Assembly: GCA_033816765.1 (NCBI GenBank)
Contig: CM066292.1
Location: forward strand, 1,860,001 to 1,924,000
Length of the DNA: 64,000 nucleotides
Reading direction: 5' to 3'
Source: Nothopassalora personata
Lineage: Eukaryota; Ascomycota; Dothideomycetes; Mycosphaerellales; Mycosphaerellaceae
Positions 10,441 to 22,030 of the stretch are shown here, in pieces. The notes under the pieces are model-generated. The model did no database searches. It saw nothing but the letters and a program-made list of their open reading frames with translations, and was not told the DNA's origin. The position numbers were made by a program, and so were the translations under genes. Positions within the stretch are counted from its first letter, which is position 1. Each line of letters starts with the position of its first letter.

Positions 10441-11155
10441 GCGCATCGCCCCCCCCCCACCCTCCAATGCCAGCTCTTCACCACCACCGCAACATCGCCA
10501 AACACCAACAGTCACGCGACCCTCACAACAAGCTCGGCGCTGAAGGAAGGAACGAGTACCTGACAGCGCCTTGTACGATGGACGCACAAGCCACACCAGC
10601 AATCGACTGAACAGCGGATGGGAAATAAAGGGCGCTGAACATGGCATGGATCAGAAAGGAACCCGACGCGTTTATGATGACAGGGCACCCAAATTGTTGA
10701 TTCTCTAACACCGGCGGAGCGACCTCGACTGGGAGGCTGCCTTTGAGGATGGCTTTGGAAGGCCCGGCAGGATTCATCGTAAGCTAGATTCTATCATTGA
10801 ATGGAAGCTTTGATCTGCTGAACGTTGTGCCTGCTTCCGAGCTGTTGTTTGTTCTCAGTTGCTCCGTGAAGACTTCCCTGGAGAGGCACACCGGCGGTGC
10901 GGGTAATCTGCTGAGCGTCAAGAAGCAAAATATACCTCAACCACACACATGAAGCTGGTCGGCAGACTTCCACGTTTCAACATCTCGCCAACAACAGCGA
11001 GAGGTGAAGATCCAATGAGCAAAGCAAGTTCGTCACCGTGTCCACTTCTCAGGATTGAGCACTGAGCTTTCGTGAAGCTCTCGACGGCCGAACCTTCGCT
11101 ACTCTAGCTCGACCACATTCGATGCCATGCTCCCCTCCACCCGCATCTACCACTA
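10441..11155. other. Convergent intergenic region eL41/GCN2
   Basis: These 715 bp separate the 3' ends of eL41 (+) and GCN2 (-). Several frames of 80-120 codons exist on the minus strand, but none has family character. There is a short poly-C tract near 10450. No gene is called. Confidence 0.5.
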
Positions 11156-14100
11156 CTACTGCCCAAGGTCATAGTATATGCAGCTCCCAGTCCTGAAGTT
11201 ACTCACACAAACTTCCTCCACCCCATCACCCGTTTCCCACGTCTTCCTCCAAGCCTCCAACGTCTCCTGCACCTGCTGCACATACTGCCGTTCATTGAGC
11301 TGCACGCTCTGTATACATCTCCGCCAACTCTCCCCATCACTCAGCCTCGTCTTCTTGATCAACTCTAGTACCTCATCGCGGGTCTCAATCGCCAGCTTCG
11401 GCACGCTCTTCAACTTCTCAAGCTTCTCCGACCAGTTCTGCTCGACAGATTCTACAATGCCATATTTGTTCGACTTCTTGCTGCCGTGCCGTGCCATCAG
11501 AACTTGAACGTTGTTGCCTTTGCGGTCGGACTCTTGGTGGCTGGAGTGGTGTCGGAGGAGAGGACGGCGGCCTTTGCTGCTGGCTTGTTCGCGCAGTTCT
11601 TGTTGGATGTGAGGGATGAGAGAGGAGATGGCAACGTCGGTGTCTTCGCCTGTGCTGGCGGTGCTGCTGACACGGACGGTAGTGGATGTTTCGTGTCGCA
11701 TGCTGACGATGAAGTTGCAGTTCTGGTCTGCATGAAGTCAGTGAGATGATGTACTGCAGCAGACTTCGGTAAAGGCGTACCTGGAAAAGAAGGATGGTAC
11801 AGCTCAGCGCTGATAAAGTTGGCACGCAAACTGGACACGAGTCTTCTGCCAGAGTCTCGAAGCTGGTCTGTACCTTCAGCTACGACACAGACGTCGCAAC
11901 GCTTCGAAAGTTGATTGTTCTGCCCAGGATCTTTTAGAAACGTGCCTTTTGAGCCTGGTGTGCAGACTTTCATCATGTGGGCAACAATGGTATCTATGCC
12001 GATGCAAAGACCCACTGCACCTTGACGGATGCTGCTGGTCTCGTTGACGCGATGAGCGCGCACAAGGCTGTCATATCGACCACCGGCCGCAATGACCACT
12101 GAATTCTTCTTTCGCTCGAGCAAGCACTGCACAAGCATTCCACTTTCGTAGAACTTGGCATTGACAGCGCTCAGTGGTGCGATGTAGAGCTTACGAACGA
12201 TGCCAAGGATGTTGAGGTATGCCAGGATCCGACGAAGATGTTGTATTGCTTCATCACTCTTGATCTGAATGCGGGATGTGGTGGTCTCAAGAAGAGACTT
12301 GAGTCTGTTAATGGCTTGCTCCGGAGATGCGCGCCAGTCGAATTGCTGTAGATCGTCCAAGGTGGTATCTGACAAGCCGATGGTGCGTAGCTCCGGACGC
12401 AACTTTGCCCAGGTGATTTGATGCACACCGAGCTTGCTCAGAGACTCCTTGACCACATGCTGAAGAGCTATCGGAACTCGACAGTGGTCAAGGATGGCAT
12501 CCAGTAGCTTGCCATGGTTCAGTTGAAGCACAATCCCGGGCACGCGGTCGAATGTGGGCAGTTCCGAGATGATATCGTCCATGACCTTGATCACTTCTGC
12601 ATCGTTGGCCGCGATATCCTCGTCTTTACCAACGTTGACGATATCGAAATCGACTTCTTCGCTTACTCGCGGTGGGCCACCGGTGAAGCTATCACGGAAT
12701 GCTCCGCCAAACGTGAAGTTGCATCGAATGCTGGCAGGTTGACGTGCTAATTGTTGGGCATAAGGTAGGGTCATGTCGAATGGTAGCTGTAGCAGATTGC
12801 CGGATGCATCGAGCAGCTGGACCACATTCGCTGCGGCATAGATGCCAGACCTTGGGAAGATACTATCGCGGCGACTCTCTTCGGCACCGTATCTCCTGAA
12901 CACGGTTTCTAGTGAGATCCGAGCAATGTTCCTTAGCCGTATCCGATTGGCGTCTTCTGCAGTTGTGGCCGCTTTCTCTTCCCACGCTCTGGCCTTGACT
13001 CTCTGCGAACTTGCTGAGTCATGCGAAAACAGTGCTGCCATGAGCTGTTGGTGATACGGCGACCGCTCATCTTTCAAGCCCAGTAGAGCTTGACGAATGG
13101 TCTCGTCCTCGACTTTGAGCGGAAGCATATCACTTTGTAATAGCTCGGACGCCTTGGGCCGCTCACTGGGTTTGTGGGAAATGAGTCGGTTGATGAGTCT
13201 ACCTTGCGTGGCTTTATCGCCGGCAATTTGGAAAGCGGATGGTAGTTCGTGGTCCTTCTGTCTGATGCGAATAAGCTGTGCGTGGGTCAGTCTCGGGTCC
13301 TTTGCCTCATGATAGCAGGGTTTGGCGATCACGTCGAGCTGCGCTAGTTCGGGCTGGGGGTACATACCTCGTTGATTCGTTCCATGGCTGTACTGAAGGC
13401 TTGACACATCTCAAAGAACATTATGCCAAGGGAGAACATGTCGACCTTGGAATCGTAGTTCGTTCCTGAACTTGATTGTAGCTCCGGAGCGACATACATG
13501 GCAGTGCCTATGCTTCTTGTCATGTCGACGCTACCTTGCCCTTTGGAACCACTCTGCTTTTCCATGGCGAACTGCTGTCCTGGCGTGGCGAGACCGAAGT
13601 CACCAAGCTTGGGGTTGCCAGCGGCGTCTATGAACACATTGTCCGGCTTCAGATCACGATGGATGATGTGGTGCTCATGAACGTGGGCAAGACCTTCTGT
13701 GATCTGTCGTAGCAGACGCCATCCTTCGTCGTCACTTAGACCTTTTCGAATCAGGTCGCGAAGAGAACGGCGGTCGCACAACTCCATCTGGATGTAGAGC
13801 GTCGACATCAGATTTTTCCGTGAATTAGAGCGACTCTTGTTCAGTCTGAGGTTCTCGACCTGGGATGTCTCCTCTGACTCGGCAGTGGGAGTGCCCTCAC
13901 CCGCAATAACACTCTCTCGTTCAAAGGGGTCGTCCTCGCTTGCGGAATCACCTTCATCATCGTCATCGTCGCCAAACTCTATGCCTTGGTAGCCACTAGA
14001 GCTGACAAAGTCCAGACCGCCAGTACTTGGAAGTCCGAAGTCAATGTTCGGTGCGTCAGAAAGTGTCTCCTCCGTTGTTGAAATCGCATCTTCAACCAGT

Positions 14101-15977
14101 GTGTCTTGCACATCGTTCTCCACCCAGGTTGAGTAGTACCGTACCACGTATGGGTGATTGAGTCTATTCAGCAACACGACTTCCTTGAGGACTTGTTCGA
14201 GAAGGTGGGGCATCTGACGAATCTTCTTGACAGCGTAGACGCCTCCATCGAGCTTGTTGCGAGCCTTGACTACTTCGCCGAAGCCTCCCTTGCCAAGCCG
14301 TCCGAGATCAGTGAAGTCGTTTGCGTATCTGGAATAAGGCTCGTGGACATTGGAGGAGTTATGTCGCGATCGCCGATATGGACTTGAGAATCCTGAGCTC
14401 GACTTCCTGGTCCGATACCCACGAAATGGAGGTGCTGCCACCTCTTGCAGGATTGGAGTATCAGTCCGTAAGAACTCCGCTGGAAGAAGATCGAAACACG
14501 ATGATCGTTTCTTGTCGGTGAAAAGTTTGTTCAAAAAGTCTTCCAGGGCCTCAGAAAGGTCCATTCTGGCGATCAGCGACGCCGGAGAGACGAAATCGTT
14601 CAGCGCCTCCAATCCTAGTAGCATTTGCACTATCACGATTCCAAGGTCCCAGATATCTCGTTGTCGTTGTGAGGACGTGGAGACAGGGTTGGAGTCTGCA
14701 AAGCGCCATTTGAAGGGAATGCTCTCGTCCGCGATGCCCAGAAATGCTGCATACCCAAAGTCTGCCAATTTTGGTGCCAGGGTTGGCATACTGGGGAAAA
14801 AGATGACATGAGCGTTGATCCCGCCATGAATTAAGCCGTTGCTATGCACAAAGTCGAGCCCTTCCAATAGTTGAGTCGTGTACTGTTTGGCCTTGCTCAC
14901 ACCAAAGGGCATGCCCGACAAGTTCAGCATGTGGTGGAGCGATTTGCTATCAACCCACTCTTGGCAGAGGACTAGCTCTGAGTTGTGATTGTTAATCTTG
15001 TCAACTCTGAAGGCAAGTAGAGCCACGAGAGACACGTGGTCGAGCTTGCGGGCAGCTTCGAGCGCAGCCTCCAATTGGAAGATTTCACTTCGTGGCCGTT
15101 CTACCTTCCTACGAACGATGGCAACTTTGGGAGGCCGTGACACTCCAGAAATAACGGGAATGCCCTCGAAGGTTCTGTTGCGAGATGTGGTAGATATCAA
15201 GTTGATGATGGTCACTTCAGCAAATGACTCCGGATCGTTACCCACTTTGACATTGCCATGCTGATCAAAGACAACAGTCTCGGCAGAGGTTCCCTCATGG
15301 GTCTGGCTTGAGACTTCCTTCGCTGACTTGATGGACTTACGCTTCTCCTGCCGAGTGAGCTCCTTGCTGACCATCTGCTTCAATACGCGATCTTCTTCCT
15401 CTTGCTCTTCCTGCTGACGACGAGCCTCTGCTTCTTCGGCTTCTTTCGCAAGACTCAACGCCACTTCTTCAGCGCTGGCACGTTCCTCCTCAAGGCTTGG
15501 TAGTACGCCTTGCGCGCGAGAATTGATGGCGTCTTCCAGAGCATCCTGGATCTCTGTAGCTATTGCATGAATCATCACTTCGCCAATCATCTGTTTCGGC
15601 CGAAGACGGAGCACATTTCGTATTCTCTGCTGTGTTCGCTCGTGGAATTTCTCCAGTCCATGCACCTCCAGTATGGGTGGCGACTTTGGGTATGTGGCTG
15701 TCAGCTGAACGCTCAGCGTTACATACTCCTCGGGCTGTGCCAGATGAGAACCAGGTCTGATCTTCAATTTGAAGCTTCTGTCTGTCGTTTTGCTCCACGC
15801 AGTCTTCACTTCCACTTCCTCGTAGTCGTCCATATAGATCGCCTCCAACACGGCGATCTCCTCACCCTGGACTTCGCCATACTTGATGGCTGGTGAAGCG
15901 ACCTCGCTTGCAGAGGCAGCTTTCTGCACATTTGTGTGTAGTGTAGTCTTTTTGTTCCAAGGCGATTTCGGAGCCAT
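11156..15977 (-). CDS. GCN2: Gcn2, eIF2alpha kinase
   Basis: This kinase senses uncharged tRNA and phosphorylates eIF2alpha, slowing translation and inducing Gcn4/CpcA-type amino-acid control. The exons are 13368-15977, 11781-13275 and 11156-11727, with introns of 92 and 53 nt, giving 1558 aa. In order: an RWD domain (about 35-150; binds Gcn1) with EEIAVLEAIYMDD; a charged linker; a pseudokinase (about 270-500); and the active kinase (from about 555) with GKGGFGEV, YAVKKI, HRDLKPDN and DFG, carrying the acidic insert typical of eIF2alpha kinases. A histidyl-tRNA-synthetase-like domain follows (from about 950) with AAGGRYDSL. A C-terminal domain ends YYDLGQ. A second in-frame ATG five codons upstream (15992) is possible. 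The gene is head-to-head with cut12. Confidence 0.95.
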
Positions 15978-16315
15978 GACCGCGGGTTGCAAGTATGGAG
16001 CGACGTCGTCTTATGGCAGACGACTTGGACATACAGCCGAAGCTGCAGTCCGCTACGCGATGGATGACATGAGTCTTTCTCTCAGGATGTGATGATCGGG
16101 GAGGTGATGTTACACCTTTGGCATGTGAAGAAGGAAGTGTCTGTGTTTAGAGTTCACCGACGTTTCAGCCTGGGGCACTGATGCAGGTGGCTCCGCGTCA
16201 TGATATTTGTTGACGCTGATCTTCTTGCGGGACAACGGCGCTCTCCATTGGCGACACTTTTCAAGCATGCCCACATCGCATCGATAGCACGGAATACACT
16301 CTTCAGGTTGCAACG
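15978..16315. promoter_or_regulatory. Divergent GCN2/cut12 promoter region
   Basis: A 338-bp spacer between two divergently transcribed genes. I can name no specific operator in it. It must hold both promoters or share them. Confidence 0.45.
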
Positions 16316-18139
16316 ATGCTGCATTGGCTTGCAGGTCAGAAGCCGCACGAGGGCAATGCCGCAGATCCGGACGCGACTGGCTATACTGAAGCCCCCGAGA
16401 CACCTGCACCTGTCTTTGCAGTACGCGCCTTCAAACATGCCATCTTCGGCACACCGGGCACTGTGCAGCGGCCACCACGACGGCACTCCGAAGATGAGAC
16501 TGCACGGCGGAAGCACAACGCGCGACCCGGCATGATGCGACCTAAGAGCGCGACGGAGACAGCAACATTGAACAAGTACGAGCCGGCGATCGAGGACGAA
16601 CCACTGCCATCACCGACCAAAGGCATATTGCTTACACCTGGGACCGCGACTGCTAGAAGGAAGACGGTCTCCTTTGGCGACAATGTGGTAGACAACGAAG
16701 GCAAGAAGCCGATGAAAAGTGTCAGCGGATTGCCAGATGACTGCCCTGGAAAGTTTCCTAGCCCATGGTCGAAGTCCGTGATAGAGCCGGAGGGGATGGG
16801 ACAGTCAGCAGAGAAGCCACGGGGACGCAGCAAGCTCACTGAACAGCTACAGCAGGTCCGCGATGAGTCTGCCAAGAAGAAGGCGAGGTCCAGCAGACAG
16901 ACTCGAGATAGAGACGACCAGGACGACACGTTGGATTTGGGAGACCCTGTATCGCATTCGGGCAAGTACTGGCAGCAGGAGTACAACATATACAGGGAAA
17001 GGACAACAAAAGAGGTCAGAAAGCTGGTAGAAAAGACCAAGTCCTCCAGAGACTATGCGCGCAAGGTGGACGATGAGAATCTGCAGCTCAAGGAGGATTT
17101 AAAGCAAGAACAAGCCAAGGCCGAGAAACTGCAAGAGCGCGTATCAGAGCTAGAAGCGCAGCTCAAAGAGTTCCAGGCGAAGATGCAAGATCAAAGCGGC
17201 ATGGCACAGTCTGCCCGGGATGAAAGTCGTCCTCCAAGAGGTATATCTGCTCTGCTGGGCGAGAATCGTAGAACCGTTGCGCCGAAGCAGGAAGAACCAG
17301 AAGAAGAAGAGCCAATCAAGACAGAAAGACTGTCCTGGAAATCAGGTTTAGCACAACGGAGTCGCGACAGAGCTCAAGGCTCAAGCAGGACTACGGCCGC
17401 TGCCAATGAAGTCAAGCCTGACGACATGAACAGTGCCGAGCAGAAACCACCAAGTAAGCTAAAATCTCGGCTTCGTGACACCAATATCAAAGCACGAGAC
17501 GATATGTGGGCACCCTCGTCTAGCCTTGGCCCACCTCCACCTGAACCTAGTCCGCCATCGCCTAGAGGCAGCCGCGTAGTGACCAGCGGGACCGATGCTA
17601 CATGCCTCAAATCTCTCAGCATCAACACAGTCGCGCAAGAAGACTCACGCGCACTCGCAATGTCAATGGGTTTGCAGATACCGTTACCGGAACATGAGAA
17701 GCGCCAAGACTCTCCTATGCTTTCACCAGGACTCCCTTCAGCGTCTCCAGAACACTCGATCAAAGCCTCGACGCGGCCACACCTAGAGCCTGCCAAGCTA
17801 TCGCATGAAGAGGACACCGAGATTCACGTTCCGGATGACTCGAGCCTCTTCAACCCGGATACGGTCCTAGAGCGGCCGAATATCCTGACTGGAACGCCAG
17901 TGCCGACGAAGCCTCTACCTGCAAGACCACCCCTGCATACTAGAAGGAGTCCTGGGGCGAAGGAGAACGTGGCACCAGCAAGAAGGAGTCGCAACATGGA
18001 GAATGACAGACCCACAGCCGCTTGGAACAACCTCGACAACCCCAAACGCATCACGTCTCGCGACGGCAAAGAAATTCCAGCAGATAAACTCGCCGCGGCG
18101 CGAGAACGACTTCTCGCAAAGGGGAGGAATGTATCATGA
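16316..18139 (+). CDS. cut12: Cut12-family spindle pole body protein
   Basis: A single exon of 607 aa. The N-terminus (MLHWLAG, then EAPETPAPVFAVRAFK and FGTPGT) and a central segment with ARRKTVSFG match what I recall of fungal Cut12, a spindle-pole-body component that helps activate the mitotic regulator (Plo1/Cdc25 axis) in fission yeast. A block beginning HSGKYWQQEY leads into about 90 residues of coiled coil with regular heptads (to about residue 300). The C-terminal half is Ser/Pro-rich and disordered with many SP/TP sites, consistent with cell-cycle kinase control. The start ATG at 16316 is chosen because the conserved N-terminus begins there. Confidence is good for the family; function is inferred from it. 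Confidence 0.78.
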   Translation: MLHWLAGQKPHEGNAADPDATGYTEAPETPAPVFAVRAFKHAIFGTPGTVQRPPRRHSEDETARRKHNARPGMMRPKSATETATLNKYEPAIEDEPLPSPTKGILLTPGTATARRKTVSFGDNVVDNEGKKPMKSVSGLPDDCPGKFPSPWSKSVIEPEGMGQSAEKPRGRSKLTEQLQQVRDESAKKKARSSRQTRDRDDQDDTLDLGDPVSHSGKYWQQEYNIYRERTTKEVRKLVEKTKSSRDYARKVDDENLQLKEDLKQEQAKAEKLQERVSELEAQLKEFQAKMQDQSGMAQSARDESRPPRGISALLGENRRTVAPKQEEPEEEEPIKTERLSWKSGLAQRSRDRAQGSSRTTAAANEVKPDDMNSAEQKPPSKLKSRLRDTNIKARDDMWAPSSSLGPPPPEPSPPSPRGSRVVTSGTDATCLKSLSINTVAQEDSRALAMSMGLQIPLPEHEKRQDSPMLSPGLPSASPEHSIKASTRPHLEPAKLSHEEDTEIHVPDDSSLFNPDTVLERPNILTGTPVPTKPLPARPPLHTRRSPGAKENVAPARRSRNMENDRPTAAWNNLDNPKRITSRDGKEIPADKLAAARERLLAKGRNVS

Positions 18140-18208
18140 CAGGGAAAGCATGATGACCGATCACTGTACATACAGTCTCATTCATTCGCGATACCCACTT
18201 TAAGATGC

Positions 18209-18229
18209 AGCATAGCATAGCATAGCAGC
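18209..18229. repeat. Short AGCAT tandem repeat
   Basis: Three to four copies of a 5-bp unit (AGCAT) lie just after cut12, in the probable 3' UTR. A simple microsatellite. Confidence 0.6.
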
Positions 18230-18290
18230 TTTGAACGCACAGACTGAAAGTCCCACTTCGCGAGGCCTTCGACCTCTCTCTCCCACCTTT

Positions 18291-19298
18291 TCAAGGCCTT
18301 GAAGCGGCACCCCACCCCACCCAACACCCCATCACATGACTCTCCTGACTTCCATCAACCATGATTCCACCACAGCTGCAACATACCCAACTCTGGCTGT
18401 CTCTGCCATACTCGATCCGCATATTTACCAGGGTTCCGTCGACGAGCGCTCTTGCGCGTCGGCATTCGTATCCACCGAAGAGATCTTCGTCTATGTCTGG
18501 GTCTAGAGGCTGGTCTTCTGGATTTGCCATCTCGATGCCAGGATCTTGCTCTGCGAGGGCTTCGATTTGGTGGTGGAGAGTCATGCGCGAGTCCCTTCTC
18601 TTCTCGTTATACACTGGGCCTGCGTTCCCTGGTATGGAAGGGAGCGGTTCTGCTGGTGATTGTAGAATCCAAGGTCGTCCTGGTCCGTTCTGGGGATGTA
18701 AGGGTCGTCGTGGCGGCGAGCGATATCTCCGAACTCGATGGCCGGGTTGGTGGGTTCTCATTTCTCTTGGAGGGCGCTGGTAGAGTCGTTGTTGAGGTCT
18801 GATAAGTTGTGCTGAGCGTACCTGGGTTGGCGGTTGTTGTGTTGGGTCCTGCTCTGGGGGATCCAGGCCGTAGGTCATTGCCGGTCGATGCATTGATGAC
18901 TGCCATCCTGACTGCTGGTGCTGCTGCCGTTGCTGCGGCGGCCGCTGCTGCGAGTTTGACGGCTGCGCTTTCTGTTGGGGTGGTGTGGGTATTTGCGGAT
19001 GCCATGTTGATTGAGGTGAGGCTTGCGTCTTGTGCTGAGGGACTGCAATGCCCGAATCGCAAGCGGAATTCTTTGAGCTTTGAGTTTCCATCTTGACAGG
19101 CTGGATGGGTTTGATTCCTTGATCGGGTGGCATGCTTCGAGGCATGATGCGACCGGTCTGGTGAAGTCGCCACAGATGCTGAGGGCGTAGACGTAAGATT
19201 GTAACCATTCGCGGCCAGATGCGACTTGTTGTCTTCAGCTGGTGGAGTTGCTGAGGACGTAGCGTAAGCTTCACTATCAGGTGAGGTTCGCTGTCCAT
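18291..19298 (-). CDS. Hypothetical Gln/Pro-rich protein with Cys/His C-terminus
   Basis: A 335-aa frame I do not recognise. The first two thirds are Gln/Pro/Arg-rich and low complexity. The last 90 residues look globular: acidic (PDIDEDLFGGYE), then a compact Cys/His cluster (CCSCGG, HVMGC) that could bind zinc. This C-terminal part is the best argument for coding, because an overlapping 188-codon minus frame (18607-19173) is Ala/Thr-rich and could otherwise compete. The gene lies tail-to-tail with cut12, with about 150 bp between. The N-terminal start is uncertain; an upstream exon could exist. Confidence 0.45.
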   Translation of the reverse strand: MDSEPHLIVKLTLRPQQLHQLKTTSRIWPRMVTILRLRPQHLWRLHQTGRIMPRSMPPDQGIKPIQPVKMETQSSKNSACDSGIAVPQHKTQASPQSTWHPQIPTPPQQKAQPSNSQQRPPQQRQQHQQSGWQSSMHRPAMTYGLDPPEQDPTQQPPTQVRSAQLIRPQQRLYQRPPREMRTHQPGHRVRRYRSPPRRPLHPQNGPGRPWILQSPAEPLPSIPGNAGPVYNEKRRDSRMTLHHQIEALAEQDPGIEMANPEDQPLDPDIDEDLFGGYECRRARALVDGTLVNMRIEYGRDSQSWVCCSCGGIMVDGSQESHVMGCWVGWGAASRP

Positions 19299-19742
19299 GG
19301 CGGTGATGTTTGAGGACTCCGGGTTGGTCGGCTTATAAGCTATGGACTGCTGGTGGTGACCGACTGGATGTTTGGCGGCCTGAGGTGGTGAATAGTCACT
19401 TCATGGAGTGGCAAGTCTTGCATGCGTATGACTAGAAGCGCGCAGCACATACTCGTGAAGCAGAAATATTAGCATATTTGCCTCGAGCGAATGAAGCCTT
19501 ACCTGTGAAAGCGGTAGACGAGCTGCTTCCATCTCGCAAGTGAAGACTCCTGGAGACCTGTAGGTCGAAGTTGTTCATAGTCTTTATACACAAACCCTCG
19601 CTCATGCAATACCGTCTCTCGGCTGCCATGACGCCACGAACTCCATTCATCGCCATACCCAGCGTGCCCATCTTAGATCTCTCCTGATATCATATCGAAT
19701 TCTGCGCCTGCGTAGACTCGCTACTCCTCTTTCTGTTGTCGG
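19299..19742. other. Intergenic with one weak minus-strand frame
   Basis: An 80-codon minus frame (19432-19671) starts MGTLGMAMNG, but it has no recognised similarity and no clear splice partner. It is not called as a gene. Confidence 0.4.
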
Positions 19743-20114
19743 CTATGTCAATGCTATCGCGCCACGGTTCTGTCGCTGGTGCATAAAGGCCTGGCATGAG
19801 CAAAACAAGAGGAAGCACTGTATCATCATTAGGAAACCTGTTGCCTCCCTTCAATACTGTCTAGACGTACCGCATAGACACCCACTGCTCCGAAGACTGC
19901 ACCGGCGACTTTACCGCCGTCCTTGGGGTTTTCAGTGCTTCCCATCAAGCTGTGGTGATTCGTCGCGAACATGCCGCCGATTGTGCTGAGGATGATTATG
20001 CCGAAGAGGGAGATGACGATGCTGTATCCGTCTTAGTATGCAATCTCTGTATGGTATATCCCATGGCCTGCCTCACCATGTCCATGCGTTAAAGGCCGAT
20101 ACAACGGGTTTCAT
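19743..20114 (-). CDS. V-ATPase subunit f / RNase K-like membrane protein
   Basis: An 87-aa integral membrane protein in three exons: 20077-20114, 19871-20021 and 19743-19817. Introns are 55 and 53 nt. It starts MKPVVSAFNAW and has a first hydrophobic helix (VISLFGIIILSTIGG). A conserved loop with FATNHHSLMGS and a second helix ending in FLLFCSCQAF follow. This matches my recollection of yeast YPR170W-B (85 aa; loop with NTNHESFVGS, helix with FFVFCGFQ), the f subunit of the V-ATPase Vo sector, and metazoan RNASEK. It likely acts in the vacuolar/endosomal proton pump. The three pieces are each too short to be found as ORFs; phase continuity and similarity support the model. Confidence 0.85.
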
Positions 20115-20552
20115 GGTCGCAGTACTTTGCCGCCTGCGGAGGCGGACGATCGATGGGTTGGTTTTCGGAGGTGAGCTCGATAGCCAGTGGGTGCGGTATA
20201 GATATCGTTGTCGATGCGCAAGGTGTTTGTGGGAGTGTATTAGAATGCCGGAGATGGGAGTCGCTGTGGTATGGAAGGCTGGAGTCGAGATGGCGCAAGG
20301 ATGGGTCCGCTGACGACAAGAAGCTCGCCCCCACACATCTTGGGCGGGCATGGCAAGCAGCAACAGGCACGAGCATTTCTTGTCAATGCAGACGCGAACA
20401 TAACCTCCCACAACGCATTGACGCCTCACAAACTGCTCTGTCTCATCGCTGGAATCATCGAAATCCAGTGATAGCAGCATCCATCCCCTCGCAATCGGGA
20501 CGGGCGACACCACAATCTCGATCATCACCCGACGTAGGCGCAACACACCGAC

Positions 20553-21193
20553 ATGCCGGCCTACCACTCCGTCTTCCTGGACGAGCCAAACCAACAGCTC
20601 ATTGGCAACTTCGCCCTACTGCCACTTCGAACGCGAACCCGAGGCCCAGCACAACAACTCCCAGCACTAGCCGGCGTCTCAGAACTTGACATCGAAGCCA
20701 GCAACGAGAGCTACGATCCTCTAGATGAAGTCCTGCAGCTCTTCCGCGCAAACACATTTTTCCGCAACTTTGAGATCAAGGGCCCGGCAGATCGTGTCCT
20801 GATCTATGGCATTCTCTATGTCAGCGAGGCTCTGAGTAAGATCAGGCCCGGCATGGCCAGGAGAGAGGCAGATAAGGCGGTCATGAACACAGCGTTGGAC
20901 ACCAACTTTGCGATTCCGGGCGATGCAGGCTTTCCGCTCAACCAGATGTTTGAGCCACCGCGCGACAGGAATGAGGCAGAGGTGCTGAGGCAGTACATTA
21001 TGCAGATGAGGCAAGAGCTGGCGGTGAGGTTGTTGAACAGAGTATACATGGACCCAAGCGGTCAGCCGAGCAAAGTAAGGATATCTCGTGATCGCTGTCT
21101 AACAGACAGGACCGAGCAAGAACGTCCAGCTGATCAAGAATACAGTGGTGGCTCAGCTTCTCGAAACGCAAGTTCATGGGCAAGGCGCTCTGA
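20553..21193 (+). CDS. ARPC3: Arp2/3 complex subunit 3 (ARPC3)
   Basis: The 21-kDa subunit of the Arp2/3 complex, which nucleates branched actin at endocytic patches. Exon 1 is 20553-21074; exon 2 is 21146-21193, encoding the terminal 15 residues WWLSFSKRKFMGKAL. The total is 189 aa. The start MPAYHS, then GNFALLPLRTRTRGPA, and the block beginning FEIKGPADRVLIYG are family hallmarks. Ignoring the 71-nt intron would extend the frame with a nonsense tail to 21227. The neighbour upstream is the V-ATPase f gene, divergent, about 440 bp away. Confidence 0.93.
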
Positions 21194-22030
21194 TCGAGCT
21201 CACAAGCTGGTTGCATACAGCGCGTAAAGCTCTAGGGAGCTCTTCTACAGACGTGATCGCACGACTCGCTGTGGTCCTCATACGGTTTCCCTGCACGATT
21301 GCAGCATATGCACGGCAAGCCAATGCTCTCATGAGACACAACGATCGGAGTTGCTGCGTAATAAGTGAGAGTACACGGTATGAACACGGCGACACGCTGG
21401 CGCTGTCTAGATTCTGGCGATGCCGCAGGGCAACACCTCATGATCATGAAGCAGGACAAAGGCTATCAACAGAGACCCAATGCTGAAAATTGACGTCTCA
21501 AATGCACACCATTCTGTTCATCTGGAAGCGACGAACGTCTTGTGCAAATCTCTACCAGTAGGCGAGAAGGATAAGACAACGCGAGCAAAGCTTCGTACTC
21601 GAACAAGGTATCAACATTACTGGCTGAAATTGCAACACCCTCCGCAAGAGTGGCTGCGCGATCAACACGTGATGAAGTCCAAGCCTCTGCTTAGCGTCGA
21701 TAAAGTGCTTCTAGCTTCCTTCTGGCGTGATCCTTCCTCGACTAAGCCGCCCAGCTGCCATCCTTCGATTTTCGAACAACCACTCCCCGACGAAAGGGTG
21801 ATCTGTTGTGCCGAGCTGCGGATTGAAAAACGACCAGATTACTTCTTTGTTCGGAGATCATCCCTGTAGTACGAGCGTCGCTAGGCCATGCCGAACATCC
21901 TCAGGCTCCTTCAGCATCAGGATTGTCCTCACCACTTAAGTTGTCCACGGCTTCCTTGCCAACTGTCTGACCCCAACATACATCAACCTCAAGGCCCACA
22001 TCCCCTGAATCATCAATCATAACCTTCATC
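21194..22030. other. Intergenic, 837 bp
   Basis: This region contains the ARPC3 3' UTR and the promoter of the DUF1399 gene. Frames of up to 129 codons (21480-21869, +) show no family signature and are not called. Confidence 0.45.

Noticed and set aside
18607..19173. 188-codon Ala/Thr-rich minus frame
   Set aside because: It overlaps the hypothetical gene at 18291-19298, whose C-terminus looks more globular. Both remain weak.
20153..20689. 178-codon plus frame overlapping ARPC3
   Set aside because: It overlaps the clear ARPC3 start in another frame and crosses the divergent promoter, with no family signature.
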